From Bacteroidaceae bacterium (GTDB lineage: Bacteria > Bacteroidota > Bacteroidia > Bacteroidales > Barnesiellaceae_A), in assembly GCA_017561285.1 (NCBI GenBank), contig JAFZDG010000161.1, positions 1 to 26,215 of the forward strand: a stretch of 26,215 nucleotides of DNA, read 5' to 3'. Positions 8,317 to 15,631 of this stretch are shown in pieces (the stretch's first letter is position 1; each line of letters opens with the position of its first letter). Made by a program: the position numbers and the translations under genes. The notes under the pieces were generated by a model. The model was not told where the DNA came from. It did no database searches and worked only from the letters and a program-made list of their open reading frames with translations.

Positions 8317-8730
8317 TTAAATGTTAGGATTTTCACAAAGTTCAGTTAATACGCCACCGGTTGATTTGGGGTGGAGGAATGCGATGTTAAGACCTTCGGC
8401 ACCTTTGCGGGGAGCTTTGTCGATGAGACGAACGCCTTTGCCTTCAACTTCGGCCAATGCGTTGGCTACGCCATCGGCTACGGCAAATGCAAGGTGGTGA
8501 ATGCCTTCGCCGCGTTTCTCGATAAAACCGGCGATGGTGCTCTCGGGGCTTGTGGGCTCGAGAAGCTCAATCTTGGTTTGGCCTACTTTGAAGAAGGCAG
8601 TTTTAACTTTTTGGTCGGCTACTTCTTCGATTGAGTAGCATTTGAGGCCCAAAATGTTCTCATAGTAAGGGATAGCTTCTTCAAGGCTTTTTACAGCTAT
8701 ACCCAAGTGTTCAATGTGAGAAAGTTCCAT
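8317..8730 (-). CDS. mce: Methylmalonyl-CoA epimerase
   Basis: This 137-residue protein belongs to the vicinal-oxygen-chelate superfamily, with two beta-alpha-beta-beta-beta repeats. Expected metal ligands can be placed at His8 (IEHLGIAV), Glu55 (KIELLEP), His79 (EGIHHLAFAV) and Glu130 (LTELCEN), by comparison with the Propionibacterium enzyme. It converts (R)- to (S)-methylmalonyl-CoA, linking the B12-dependent mutase product to the decarboxylase encoded directly downstream. It is the first gene of the operon, and a strong -7 box lies 65 bp upstream. Confidence 0.96.
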   Translation of the reverse strand: MELSHIEHLGIAVKSLEEAIPYYENILGLKCYSIEEVADQKVKTAFFKVGQTKIELLEPTSPESTIAGFIEKRGEGIHHLAFAVADGVANALAEVEGKGVRLIDKAPRKGAEGLNIAFLHPKSTGGVLTELCENPNI

Positions 8731-8795
8731 TGTTTATTGGTATTAAGTTAAACAGAATTTTAGTTTGGTTGTGAGCTAATGTGCCCACTGCGATG

Positions 8796-8803
8796 CAAAG
8801 ATA
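8796..8803 (-). promoter_or_regulatory. -7 box of the epimerase/decarboxylase operon
   Basis: The minus strand reads TATCTTTG, a perfect TAnnTTTG element, 65 bp upstream of the epimerase ATG, giving a leader of about 55-60 bases. No clean -33 TTG was found at the expected distance. Confidence 0.65.
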
Positions 8804-9317
8804 CAATTTTATATCTAAAAACTCTAAATAAAATCGTCAAAAAACACATTATAAATTAAAACATAATATGAAATGATAACTATAATGCTGATAATGTGCG
8901 GTGATGGGGTTGCGGTGGAGGGCTTTCTTTGATGTGATGGCAGGTGGCCTGTAGCTGTAGGCGAAGTGAATGGGTGTGTGTTTAATTGGTGTGTCTGTTT
9001 TTTAGAAATAGATTGATAATTTTCTATATATAGTCAGGGTGTTGTGATGTTGCTCAAAGTGGGGTGGGATGGGGTTGGTTTTGTGTGTCTTGGCGGAATC
9101 AAAAAAAGCGGAAATGCGGCGGAGGCTGATGTGCTTTGATGCGGTGTCGGGAGTCGGATTGCTTGTGTATTGTTTTTGTATAAAAGGTAATGTTTATATA
9201 TGGCTGTATATATGCTGTTTGTGTTGCGATAAATGTGTTTGTATTGCGTAGTGGTGAGTGCCGGTGAAAGAGTTGTTTTGTAATGATGTGTTTGAATGTG
9301 TTTGGCTTTGTTGTAGT
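8804..9317. other. Gene-poor, G/T-rich spacer
   Basis: About 500 bases hold no gene I can support. From about 8890 to 9315 the plus strand is strikingly rich in G and T and poor in C (repeated GGTG, TGTG, GGGT). Frames such as the minus-strand one at 9034-9327 translate to low-complexity Thr/His/Pro/Tyr text, and the plus-strand one at 9069-9251 to Cys/Val/Leu-rich text. Neither has a recognisable domain or promoter. Confidence 0.5.
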
Positions 9318-9488
9318 AAAAAAACATCGGTTTTGTATATTGAAAAACCTCTATACAAAACCGATGTTTTTTACAATCATATAACCTAATATTTCAACTG
9401 CGTTTAGTTGCGGCCTGCTCGTTGTCGTATCGCACGTGTGTCGTTACAGACCGATGTAATTGCATTGTTGAGTCGTAGCAATTTTTAC
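9318..9488 (-). ncRNA. Orphan structured small RNA (about 170 nt)
   Basis: A complete transcription unit is visible between two divergent genes, so neither neighbour explains it. A promoter at 9493-9524 would start transcription near 9486-9490 and a long terminator ends it near 9318. In the RNA, four hairpins follow one another: AATTGC/GCAATT (plus coordinates 9458-9483, 14-base loop); CGGTCTG/CAGGCCG with one G-U pair (9447-9453 with 9411-9417); CAACT/AGTTG (9395-9410, six-base loop); and the perfect 21-bp terminator stem (9319-9372). A 22-base A/T-rich linker separates the last two. The size range resembles 6S RNA or a trans-acting regulatory RNA, but I cannot match it to a known family. 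A 23-codon ORF (9394-9465) lies inside, so a small mRNA is an alternative. Confidence 0.65.
9319..9372. terminator. Perfect 21-bp inverted repeat, bidirectional intrinsic terminator
   Basis: The arms 9319-9339 and 9352-9372 are exact reverse complements, with a 12-base loop (TTGAAAAACCTC). The outer parts are A6 and T6, so on either strand the stem is followed by a run of T. It is the 3' end of the small RNA on the minus strand. No plus-strand gene ends nearby. Confidence 0.9.
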
Positions 9489-9492
9489 GTTG

Positions 9493-9524
9493 CAAAGATA
9501 GCTATACGGAAACTATCTGTGCAA
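9493..9524 (-). promoter_or_regulatory. Promoter of the small RNA
   Basis: On the minus strand, TTG (9522-9524) and TATCTTTG (9493-9500) are 21 bases apart, matching the Bacteroidetes -33/-7 consensus in sequence and spacing. It points away from purH. Confidence 0.7.
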
Positions 9525-9687
9525 TAACCTTATGTAGTGATTTTGGAGCGGTTGTTTACCAATAAATGATTACTTGTGGTGCAAAAAACGGCTTGTTTAA
9601 CATTATTTTGTAATAATGGTTTGTATGTGCTTGGGAATTAGTCGGGTAAATTAATTTGTAAAATAGTAGAAAATTCTTTGATTATTA

Positions 9688-9720
9688 TTGTGTATAAGCT
9701 GATAAAAATGCTTATTTTTG
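9688..9720 (+). promoter_or_regulatory. Promoter of the purH-mre operon
   Basis: TATTTTTG (9713-9720) matches TAnnTTTG and a TTG (9688-9690) lies 22 bases before it. The purH ATG follows 26 bases after the box. No purine riboswitch-like fold was noticed in this short leader. Confidence 0.6.
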
Positions 9721-9746
9721 CAGACACATAACGAAAAAATAGAGCA

Positions 9747-11270
9747 ATGGTAACTGAGAAAAAAATTAAGACCGCATTAGTGTCGGTTTTTCATAAAGAT
9801 GGCCTTGACGACATTATCAAAATGTTGCACGCCGATGGAGTAGAATTTCTTTCAACCGGTGGTACACAATCGTTTATAGAGTCGTTGGGCATTCCCTGTA
9901 ATGCTGTTGAAGATCTTACCGGCTATCCCTCGATTTTGGGTGGTCGGGTAAAGACTTTGCACCCCAAAGTATTTGGTGGTATTCTTAATCGCCGCGATAA
10001 TGCCACCGATGCATCGCAAATAGCTGAGTATGAAATACCTTCGATAGATCTCGTGATTGTTGATTTGTATCCTTTCGAGCAAACCGTAGCATCGGGAGCC
10101 GAGGAGAGTGCCATCATCGAAAAGATAGATATAGGCGGTATTTCGCTTATTCGTGCAGCTGCCAAGAACTTCAACGATGTAGCTATTGTTGCATCAAAAG
10201 GTCAATATGGCATTTTGCTCGACATACTCAAGCGTAATGGTGCTAAAACTACGCTCGAAGATCGTCGTTTGTTGGCTCGTGAGGCATTTGCTGTTTCGTC
10301 GGGCTACGACACCGCTATTTTCAACTACTTCGATGGTGGCGAAGGCTCAACCTTCCGCGCCGCAGTCAACGGTAGTAAAGCATTGCGCTATGGCGAGAAT
10401 CCTCATCAAAAGGGCGCTTTCTATGGCGATTTTGAAGCTATGTTTGAGCAGTTGCATGGTAAAGAAATTTCTTACAACAACCTACTCGATATCGACTCTG
10501 CAGTATCGTTGATTGCAGAGTTTGATGAGACAACATTTGCTGTGCTCAAGCACAACAATGCTTGTGGTATTGCATCACGCGAGACTATTCTCGATGCGTG
10601 GAAGGCCGCTCTCGAATGCGATCCCGTATCGGCATTCGGTGGTGTACTCATTGCCAACCGTCCTATCGACTTGGCTACTGCCGAAGAGGTAAATAAGATA
10701 TTCTTTGAGGTAATTATCGCGCCCGAGTATGCTCCCGAAGCGTTGGAGGTGTTGAAGCAAAAGAAAAACCGCATCATACTTGTGCAAAAGCAACCCAATG
10801 TAGCAACCAAGCAATATCGCTCGTTGTTGGGTGGTGTGTTGGTGCAAGATCGCGATTTGCACACTGAGCAGCCTGCCGAGTTGCGTCAAGCCACTGAGCG
10901 TGCTGTTGAGGCCGATCGTATTGCCGACTTGTTATTTGCCAATAAGATTGTAAAACACAGCAAATCGAACGCTATCGTATTGGCCAAGAATCGTCAACTT
11001 TGTGCAAGTGGTGTAGGTCAAACTTCGCGTGTAGATGCTTTGCGTCAAGCAATCGAAAAAGCACATTCGTTCAATTTTGATCTCAATGGCGCAGTGATGG
11101 CATCAGATGCATTCTTCCCCTTTGCCGATTGTGTAGAGATAGCGCATAAGGCCGGTGTAGATGCAGTAATACAACCCGGTGGCTCGGTGCGCGACCAAGA
11201 GACTATCGACTATTGCAATGCCCATAACATTGCGATGGTGATGACCGGTATTCGTCATTTTAAACATTAA
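9747..11270 (+). CDS. purH: Bifunctional AICAR formyltransferase / IMP cyclohydrolase
   Basis: At 507 residues it is close to the usual length (about 510-530). It catalyses the last two steps of IMP synthesis: formylation of AICAR by 10-formyl-tetrahydrofolate, then ring closure. The N-terminal methylglyoxal-synthase-like cyclohydrolase domain (about 1-150) shows ALVSVFHKDG, FLSTGGTQSFIE and GGRVKTLHPKVFGGIL. The formyltransferase domain (about 195-507) shows ALRYGENPHQKGAFY, the catalytic Lys268-His269 pair in KHNNACGIA, DPVSAFGG, and the C-terminal FPFADCVEIAHKAGVDAVIQ and MVMTGIRHFKH. It is the first gene of the operon, 28 bp before mreB, an order known from other Bacteroidetes genomes. 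Confidence 0.98.
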   Translation: MVTEKKIKTALVSVFHKDGLDDIIKMLHADGVEFLSTGGTQSFIESLGIPCNAVEDLTGYPSILGGRVKTLHPKVFGGILNRRDNATDASQIAEYEIPSIDLVIVDLYPFEQTVASGAEESAIIEKIDIGGISLIRAAAKNFNDVAIVASKGQYGILLDILKRNGAKTTLEDRRLLAREAFAVSSGYDTAIFNYFDGGEGSTFRAAVNGSKALRYGENPHQKGAFYGDFEAMFEQLHGKEISYNNLLDIDSAVSLIAEFDETTFAVLKHNNACGIASRETILDAWKAALECDPVSAFGGVLIANRPIDLATAEEVNKIFFEVIIAPEYAPEALEVLKQKKNRIILVQKQPNVATKQYRSLLGGVLVQDRDLHTEQPAELRQATERAVEADRIADLLFANKIVKHSKSNAIVLAKNRQLCASGVGQTSRVDALRQAIEKAHSFNFDLNGAVMASDAFFPFADCVEIAHKAGVDAVIQPGGSVRDQETIDYCNAHNIAMVMTGIRHFKH

Positions 11271-11298
11271 GAACAACTAACCTTTAAACAGAAAACAG

Positions 11299-12327
11299 AT
11301 GGGATTTTTCTCATTTTTTACATTGACACAAGAGATAGCTATTGACCTTGGAACGGCCAATACCATTATCATTCACGATGATAAGATAGTGGTAGATGAG
11401 CCTTCGGTGGTTGCGCTTGAAAAGAAAACCGATATGTTTGTTGCGGTGGGTGAGAAAGCCCGCCAAATGCACGAAAAGACAGCTCCTCATATCAAAACCA
11501 TACGACCTCTGCGCGATGGTGTTATTGCAGACTTCCAAGCAGCCGAGCAGATGATACGCGGTATGGTGAAGATGGTGAATCCCAGACGCCGTTGGTTTAC
11601 CCCTTCGTTGCGTATGGTGATATGTATCCCTTCGGGCAGTACCGAGGTTGAGATACGTGCGGTGCGCGATGCTGCCGAGAAAGCCGGTGGCCGCGATGTC
11701 TATATGATATATGAGCCTATGGCTGCAGCTATAGGTATCGGTATAGACGTTACTGCTCCCGAGGGTAATATGATTGTCGATATAGGTGGTGGTAGTACCG
11801 AGATTGCTGTAATTTCGTTGGGCGGTATTGTCTCTAACAAATCTATTCGTATCGCCGGAGATGATCTTACAGCCGATATTCAAGAGTACATGCGCCGTCA
11901 ACACAATGTGCGTATCGGTGAGCGTACTGCCGAGTTGATTAAGATTAATGTCGGTTCGGCTCTTACCGAGTTGGCCGATCCCCCCGAAGACTATATCGTA
12001 CATGGTCCCAACCAGATGACTGCGTTGCCTATGGAGATACCCGTATCGTATCAAGAGGTGTCGCACTGTATCGAGAAATCAATCTCGAAAATAGAGGCGG
12101 CAGTGCTTGGTGCTTTGGAACAAACACCTCCCGAGTTGTATGCCGATTTGGTGCGCAATGGTATCTATCTGGCCGGTGGTGGTGCTCTGTTGCGTGGTCT
12201 CGACAAACGTTTGACCGACAAGATTGGTATCACTTTCCACATTGCCGAGGATCCTTTGCACGCTGTTGCCAAAGGTACCGGTGTGGCATTGAAGAATATC
12301 GATGAGTTTAACTTCTTGATACGATAA
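11299..12327 (+). CDS. mreB: Rod-shape-determining actin homologue MreB
   Basis: The 342-residue protein is typical MreB. Motifs of the actin/Hsp70 nucleotide fold are the phosphate-1 loop DLGTANT (16-22), phosphate-2 in VDIGGGSTEIAVISLGG, and the adenosine motif GIYLAGGGALLRGL near 295. The N-terminus MGFFSFFTLTQEIAI carries hydrophobic residues that can act as a membrane-binding element. It polymerises into filaments on the inner membrane and organises the elongation machinery encoded by the following genes. It is preceded by purH and followed by a strong hairpin before mreC. Confidence 0.98.
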   Translation: MGFFSFFTLTQEIAIDLGTANTIIIHDDKIVVDEPSVVALEKKTDMFVAVGEKARQMHEKTAPHIKTIRPLRDGVIADFQAAEQMIRGMVKMVNPRRRWFTPSLRMVICIPSGSTEVEIRAVRDAAEKAGGRDVYMIYEPMAAAIGIGIDVTAPEGNMIVDIGGGSTEIAVISLGGIVSNKSIRIAGDDLTADIQEYMRRQHNVRIGERTAELIKINVGSALTELADPPEDYIVHGPNQMTALPMEIPVSYQEVSHCIEKSISKIEAAVLGALEQTPPELYADLVRNGIYLAGGGALLRGLDKRLTDKIGITFHIAEDPLHAVAKGTGVALKNIDEFNFLIR

Positions 12328-12348
12328 AAGTATATCCTTTTAGTACCC

Positions 12349-12384
12349 CGAGTTACACACTTTGTTGCAAAGTTGTGTAACTCG
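12349..12384 (+). promoter_or_regulatory. Long intergenic hairpin between mreB and mreC
   Basis: CGAGTTACACA (12349-12359) pairs with TGTGTAACTCG (12374-12384). Inside, CTTTG pairs with CAAAG around a TTG loop, with one bulged T. This makes a 16-bp stem in the 94-base gap. No T run follows, so it is more likely an RNA processing/stability element or partial pause site than a full terminator. Confidence 0.6.
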
Positions 12385-12421
12385 TTGCGGTAATAATCAT
12401 TCCATACAAACACTTTTGCCA

Positions 12422-13267
12422 ATGCGCAATCTTATAGACTTCCTTATCAAGTACTATGCATGGATAATTTTCATTTTCTATGTAGTGTTGAGTTGTACCT
12501 TGTTGTTTTCGGCCAATCCCTATCAGCGTAGTGTCTTCTTTGGCTCGTCAAACAAGGTGGTGTCTCAGATATATGAGATGACCAATTCGGTGTCGGGTTA
12601 CTTTGGCTTGCGCAAGGCCAATGAAGAGTTATTGGCTGTCAATGGCGAGTTGGCGATGGAAAATTTGCAGTTGCGCCGTCAGTTACAGCGATATAGTTAT
12701 GCTGCAGCATCCGATTCAATAGCTGCCAATGACACCATATTGCAGCAGTACGACTTTATCATGGCACGTGTCATCAACAACAATATCAATCATCTCGAAA
12801 ACTATATAACCCTTGATAAGGGTAGTGCCGATGGAGTTGCGCCGGAGATGGCCGTAGTCGATCATCGGGGAGTTGTAGGTATTGTAAATGTGGTCAATGA
12901 GCATCATTCGGTAGCTATATCGGTGCTTAATACCAAGTTGCACGTGAGCTGTAAGGTCAAAGATACCGATTGTTTTGGCTCTTTGGTGTGGGATGGTCGC
13001 AGTGCCGCCTATGCAGTGCTTGAAGAGATGCCTCGCCATGTTGAGTTTGTACCCGGCGATACGATTGTGACAAGTGGTTTTTCGGCCGTCTTTCCTGAAG
13101 GTGTAATGGTGGGTACTATTCACGACTATGCCAAACAGAAAGATGATAACTTCTATGCGATGCAAGTAAAATTATCGACCGATTTTACGCAGTTGGGAGC
13201 AGTACGAATTATTAATAATCGCACGCAAGACTCATTGCAAATATTGGAAAAGGAGGCTCGTCAATGA
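12422..13267 (+). CDS. mreC: Rod-shape-determining protein MreC
   Basis: The start is taken at the ATG at 12422 (MRNLIDFLIKYYAWIIF), giving 281 residues. An in-frame ATG at 12362 lies inside the intergenic hairpin and would add 20 unlikely residues. A single N-terminal helix lies at about 12-30, followed by a coiled coil at about 60-95 (KANEELLAVNGELAMENLQL) and the periplasmic beta-barrel domain (ARVINNNINHLENYITLDKG; GVVGIVNVVNEHHSVAISVL; VTSGFSAVFPEGVMVG). It bridges MreB and the periplasmic part of PBP2. It overlaps mreD by four bases (ATGA), indicating translational coupling. Confidence 0.95.
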   Translation: MRNLIDFLIKYYAWIIFIFYVVLSCTLLFSANPYQRSVFFGSSNKVVSQIYEMTNSVSGYFGLRKANEELLAVNGELAMENLQLRRQLQRYSYAAASDSIAANDTILQQYDFIMARVINNNINHLENYITLDKGSADGVAPEMAVVDHRGVVGIVNVVNEHHSVAISVLNTKLHVSCKVKDTDCFGSLVWDGRSAAYAVLEEMPRHVEFVPGDTIVTSGFSAVFPEGVMVGTIHDYAKQKDDNFYAMQVKLSTDFTQLGAVRIINNRTQDSLQILEKEARQ

Positions 13268-13785
13268 ATCTAAATGTATTGCGCGAAATGGGTTTAGCGC
13301 TCCTATTTGTGTTGTTACAGGTGTTGGTATTCAATCAGATACATCTTTTGGGTGTTGCCATACCGTTGGTGTTTATATATGTTATATTTCGTATGCCGTT
13401 GTCCCTATCAACCGGATGGTTGCTTACGGCATCGTTTTTATTGGGTTTGGTAGTAGATATTTTTAGCGATACACCGGGAATGAATGCATTGGCTTGTACA
13501 ATATTGGCTTTTATGCGCCGTTCGGTGTTGTCACTATATCTGCCGCATGGTAGCGGCGAGCATCTTGCCGATGTTCCTTCTATAAAGGAATTTGGTATGT
13601 GGCTTTATGTGCGATATGCACTTACCCTTACATTGCTTTATTGCGTATTGCTTTTTGTAATCGAATCGTTGTCGTTGTTCGATTTTCCTTACTTGCTTCT
13701 GCGCATAGTAAGTAGTACGCTACTTACATTTGTTCTTATTCTTTGTATAGATAGTTTGAGACAGAATCGTGAGAAAAGATTATAA
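13264..13785 (+). CDS. mreD: Rod-shape-determining membrane protein MreD
   Basis: This 173-residue protein has about five membrane helices and the usual lack of strong sequence motifs; GLVVDIFSDTPGMNALACTI is the most conserved-looking part (xGLxxDxxxGxxxGxxA pattern). The family is recognised mainly by position between mreC (4-base overlap) and mrdA (17-base overlap). It is an inner-membrane member of the elongasome that binds MreC. Confidence 0.92.
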   Translation: MNLNVLREMGLALLFVLLQVLVFNQIHLLGVAIPLVFIYVIFRMPLSLSTGWLLTASFLLGLVVDIFSDTPGMNALACTILAFMRRSVLSLYLPHGSGEHLADVPSIKEFGMWLYVRYALTLTLLYCVLLFVIESLSLFDFPYLLLRIVSSTLLTFVLILCIDSLRQNREKRL

Positions 13786-15631
13786 TCTTGAAAAAAGAAA
13801 ATATGTTATAGCAGCAGCCGTCGTGGCTGTTGTGGCTATATATATCGTGCGCCTTTTTGTACTGCAAGTAGGCGATAACGACTATAAGCAGTTTGCCGAC
13901 AGCAATGCTTTTCAGCGCAAGGTATTATATCCATCGCGCGGCTTTATTTATGATCGCAATGGCGAGTTGTTGGTATATAACCAACCGGCCTACGATGTAA
14001 TGATGATACCGCGAGAGATGCGCAATCTCGATACGCTCGATTTTTGTCAGACACTTGGTATCGAGAAGGAGCAGTTTGACCGGTATATTACCGATATGAA
14101 AGATAGGCGTAAGAATCCCGGATACTCGACCTATACGCCACAAGTCTTTATGACACAGTTGTCGGCTCGCGATTATGGTCGCTTGCAAGAGAAGTTGTAT
14201 CGTTATCCGGGTGTATATATACAGAATCGAGTTCTTCGCGAATATAGTCGTCCTATCGCAGCCAATGTGTTGGGCAATATACGAGAAGTGTCGCCTTCCG
14301 ATATCGAACGAGATGATTATTACCGCCGGGGAGACTATACCGGAGACCTGGGTGTGGAAAAGTCTTTCGAGGAGGTATTGCGTGGATATAAAGGTGAAGA
14401 GATATTGTTGCGCGATGCGTATGGACGCATCAAGGGTAAGTATGAAGATGGTCGCTACGATGTGCAACCCATATCGGGACGTAATATTACCCTCTCAATA
14501 GATGCCGATTTGCAAGCATATGGCGAGAAACTTATGCAGAACAAGACCGGAGCCATTGTGGCCATAGAGCCATCTACCGGCGAAATTTTGGCTCTCGTAT
14601 CGAGCCCCACTTACGACCCCTCGATGCTTGTAGGTCGTGAGCGTGGAAGAAACTATGCGCAACTTACACGCGATCTGGGCAACCCTCTATACGACCGGGC
14701 TATTATGGCGGTCTATCCGCCGGGCTCTACATTCAAACCTACGCAAGGACTTATTTTTCTTGAGGAGAATATTATTACCCCCAATACCTTGTACCCTTGT
14801 ACGGGCGGCTTTGTGGTAGGTGGCTTGCGAGTGGGTTGTCACGCCCATCCGTCACCATTGCCTTTGATACCCTCTTTGGCAACTTCGTGCAATGCCTACT
14901 ATTGTTATGGCCTGCGCAGTATGCTCGACAATCGTACACGTTACTCGAGTACATCCGAGGCCTTTGAGATATGGAAAAATCATTTGGTGTCGATGGGATA
15001 TGGTTATAAGTTGGGTATAGACCTCCCCGGAGAGAAGCGAGGTTTCTTGCCCAATAGTGCCTATTACGATAAGTTTTATGGCAAAAACAGGTGGAAAGCA
15101 CTTACTATTATCTCTATAGCCATAGGTCAAGGTGAGATATTGGCAACACCCCTGCAAATAGCCAACCTGGCAGCAACGATAGCCAATAGGGGATATTTCT
15201 ATACACCTCACGTTGTAAAAGCTATACAGGACAGTATCATTGATACCACCTATACGGTGCGCCGTAGGCCTACAATTGACATAGAACACTATGATGCAAT
15301 AGTGGAGGGTATGCGAAAGGCCGTTCTTGACGGTACTTGTCGCACAGCCAATCTTGATGATATAGAGGTATGTGGTAAGACCGGAACCGCACAAAATCCT
15401 CATGGACGCGATCACTCGGCCTTTATGGGATTTGCCCCGATGGACAAACCACAGATTGCCATTGCGGTGTATGTCGAAAATGCCGGTTTTGGTGCTACTT
15501 ATGGTGTGCCTATCGGCAGTCTTATGATGGAATATTATTTGAAAGGCGAGATAACCGATCCTGCTCGTAAGGATCTTGAGCAAAGAATGTTTAACTCAAA
15601 AGTTGTAGGTAACAGTGGCAAGAAACGTTGA
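13769..15631 (+). CDS. mrdA: Penicillin-binding protein 2 (elongation transpeptidase)
   Basis: The 620-residue class B PBP starts at a GTG at 13769, inside mreD; no in-frame ATG is near. An N-terminal helix lies at about 12-32, followed by the pedestal domain with RGFIYDRNGELLVYN. The transpeptidase motifs are complete: S320-T-F-K323 in PPGSTFKPTQG, S373-C-N375, and K537-T-G-T540 in CGKTGTAQNP. It cross-links new peptidoglycan along the cell side wall in partnership with RodA. An extra Cys/His cluster near 344-360 (YPCTGG ... GCHAHPS) precedes the SCN motif. The 3' end overlaps rodA by 17 bases, the same overlap as at its own 5' end. Confidence 0.97.
   Translation: MRKDYNLEKRKYVIAAAVVAVVAIYIVRLFVLQVGDNDYKQFADSNAFQRKVLYPSRGFIYDRNGELLVYNQPAYDVMMIPREMRNLDTLDFCQTLGIEKEQFDRYITDMKDRRKNPGYSTYTPQVFMTQLSARDYGRLQEKLYRYPGVYIQNRVLREYSRPIAANVLGNIREVSPSDIERDDYYRRGDYTGDLGVEKSFEEVLRGYKGEEILLRDAYGRIKGKYEDGRYDVQPISGRNITLSIDADLQAYGEKLMQNKTGAIVAIEPSTGEILALVSSPTYDPSMLVGRERGRNYAQLTRDLGNPLYDRAIMAVYPPGSTFKPTQGLIFLEENIITPNTLYPCTGGFVVGGLRVGCHAHPSPLPLIPSLATSCNAYYCYGLRSMLDNRTRYSSTSEAFEIWKNHLVSMGYGYKLGIDLPGEKRGFLPNSAYYDKFYGKNRWKALTIISIAIGQGEILATPLQIANLAATIANRGYFYTPHVVKAIQDSIIDTTYTVRRRPTIDIEHYDAIVEGMRKAVLDGTCRTANLDDIEVCGKTGTAQNPHGRDHSAFMGFAPMDKPQIAIAVYVENAGFGATYGVPIGSLMMEYYLKGEITDPARKDLEQRMFNSKVVGNSGKKR

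Noticed and set aside
4172..8730. Oxaloacetate decarboxylase operon
   Set aside because: The alpha subunit is of the MmdA carboxyltransferase type, not the oxaloacetate (PycB-like) type, and the epimerase gene leads the operon.
9069..9251. 60-codon plus-strand ORF rich in Cys, Val and Leu
   Set aside because: It has no promoter, no neighbour and no recognisable motif; composition again reflects the skewed DNA.
9034..9327. 97-codon minus-strand ORF in the spacer
   Set aside because: It translates to low-complexity Thr/His/Pro/Tyr-rich text that follows from the G/T bias of the other strand, has no domain or promoter, and starts inside the terminator hairpin.
9319..9372. Transposon end or attachment site because of the perfect inverted repeat
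   Set aside because: Both arms lie within 54 bases, with A/T runs outside as in terminators; no transposase, integrase or target duplication is nearby.
9460..9746. Purine riboswitch ahead of purH
   Set aside because: The leader after the -7 box is only about 20 bases, and no guanine-riboswitch-like paired core was seen upstream.
11311..12066. 251-codon minus-strand ORF inside mreB
   Set aside because: It is antisense to a complete, highly conserved gene and reads as His/Thr/Asn-rich shadow text.
12362..12421. Earlier ATG for mreC
   Set aside because: It lies within the mreB-mreC hairpin and adds Cys/Thr/Asn-rich residues before the normal short cytoplasmic tail.
14852..15583. 243-codon minus-strand ORF inside mrdA
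   Set aside because: It is antisense to the transpeptidase domain with all catalytic motifs; there is no independent evidence.
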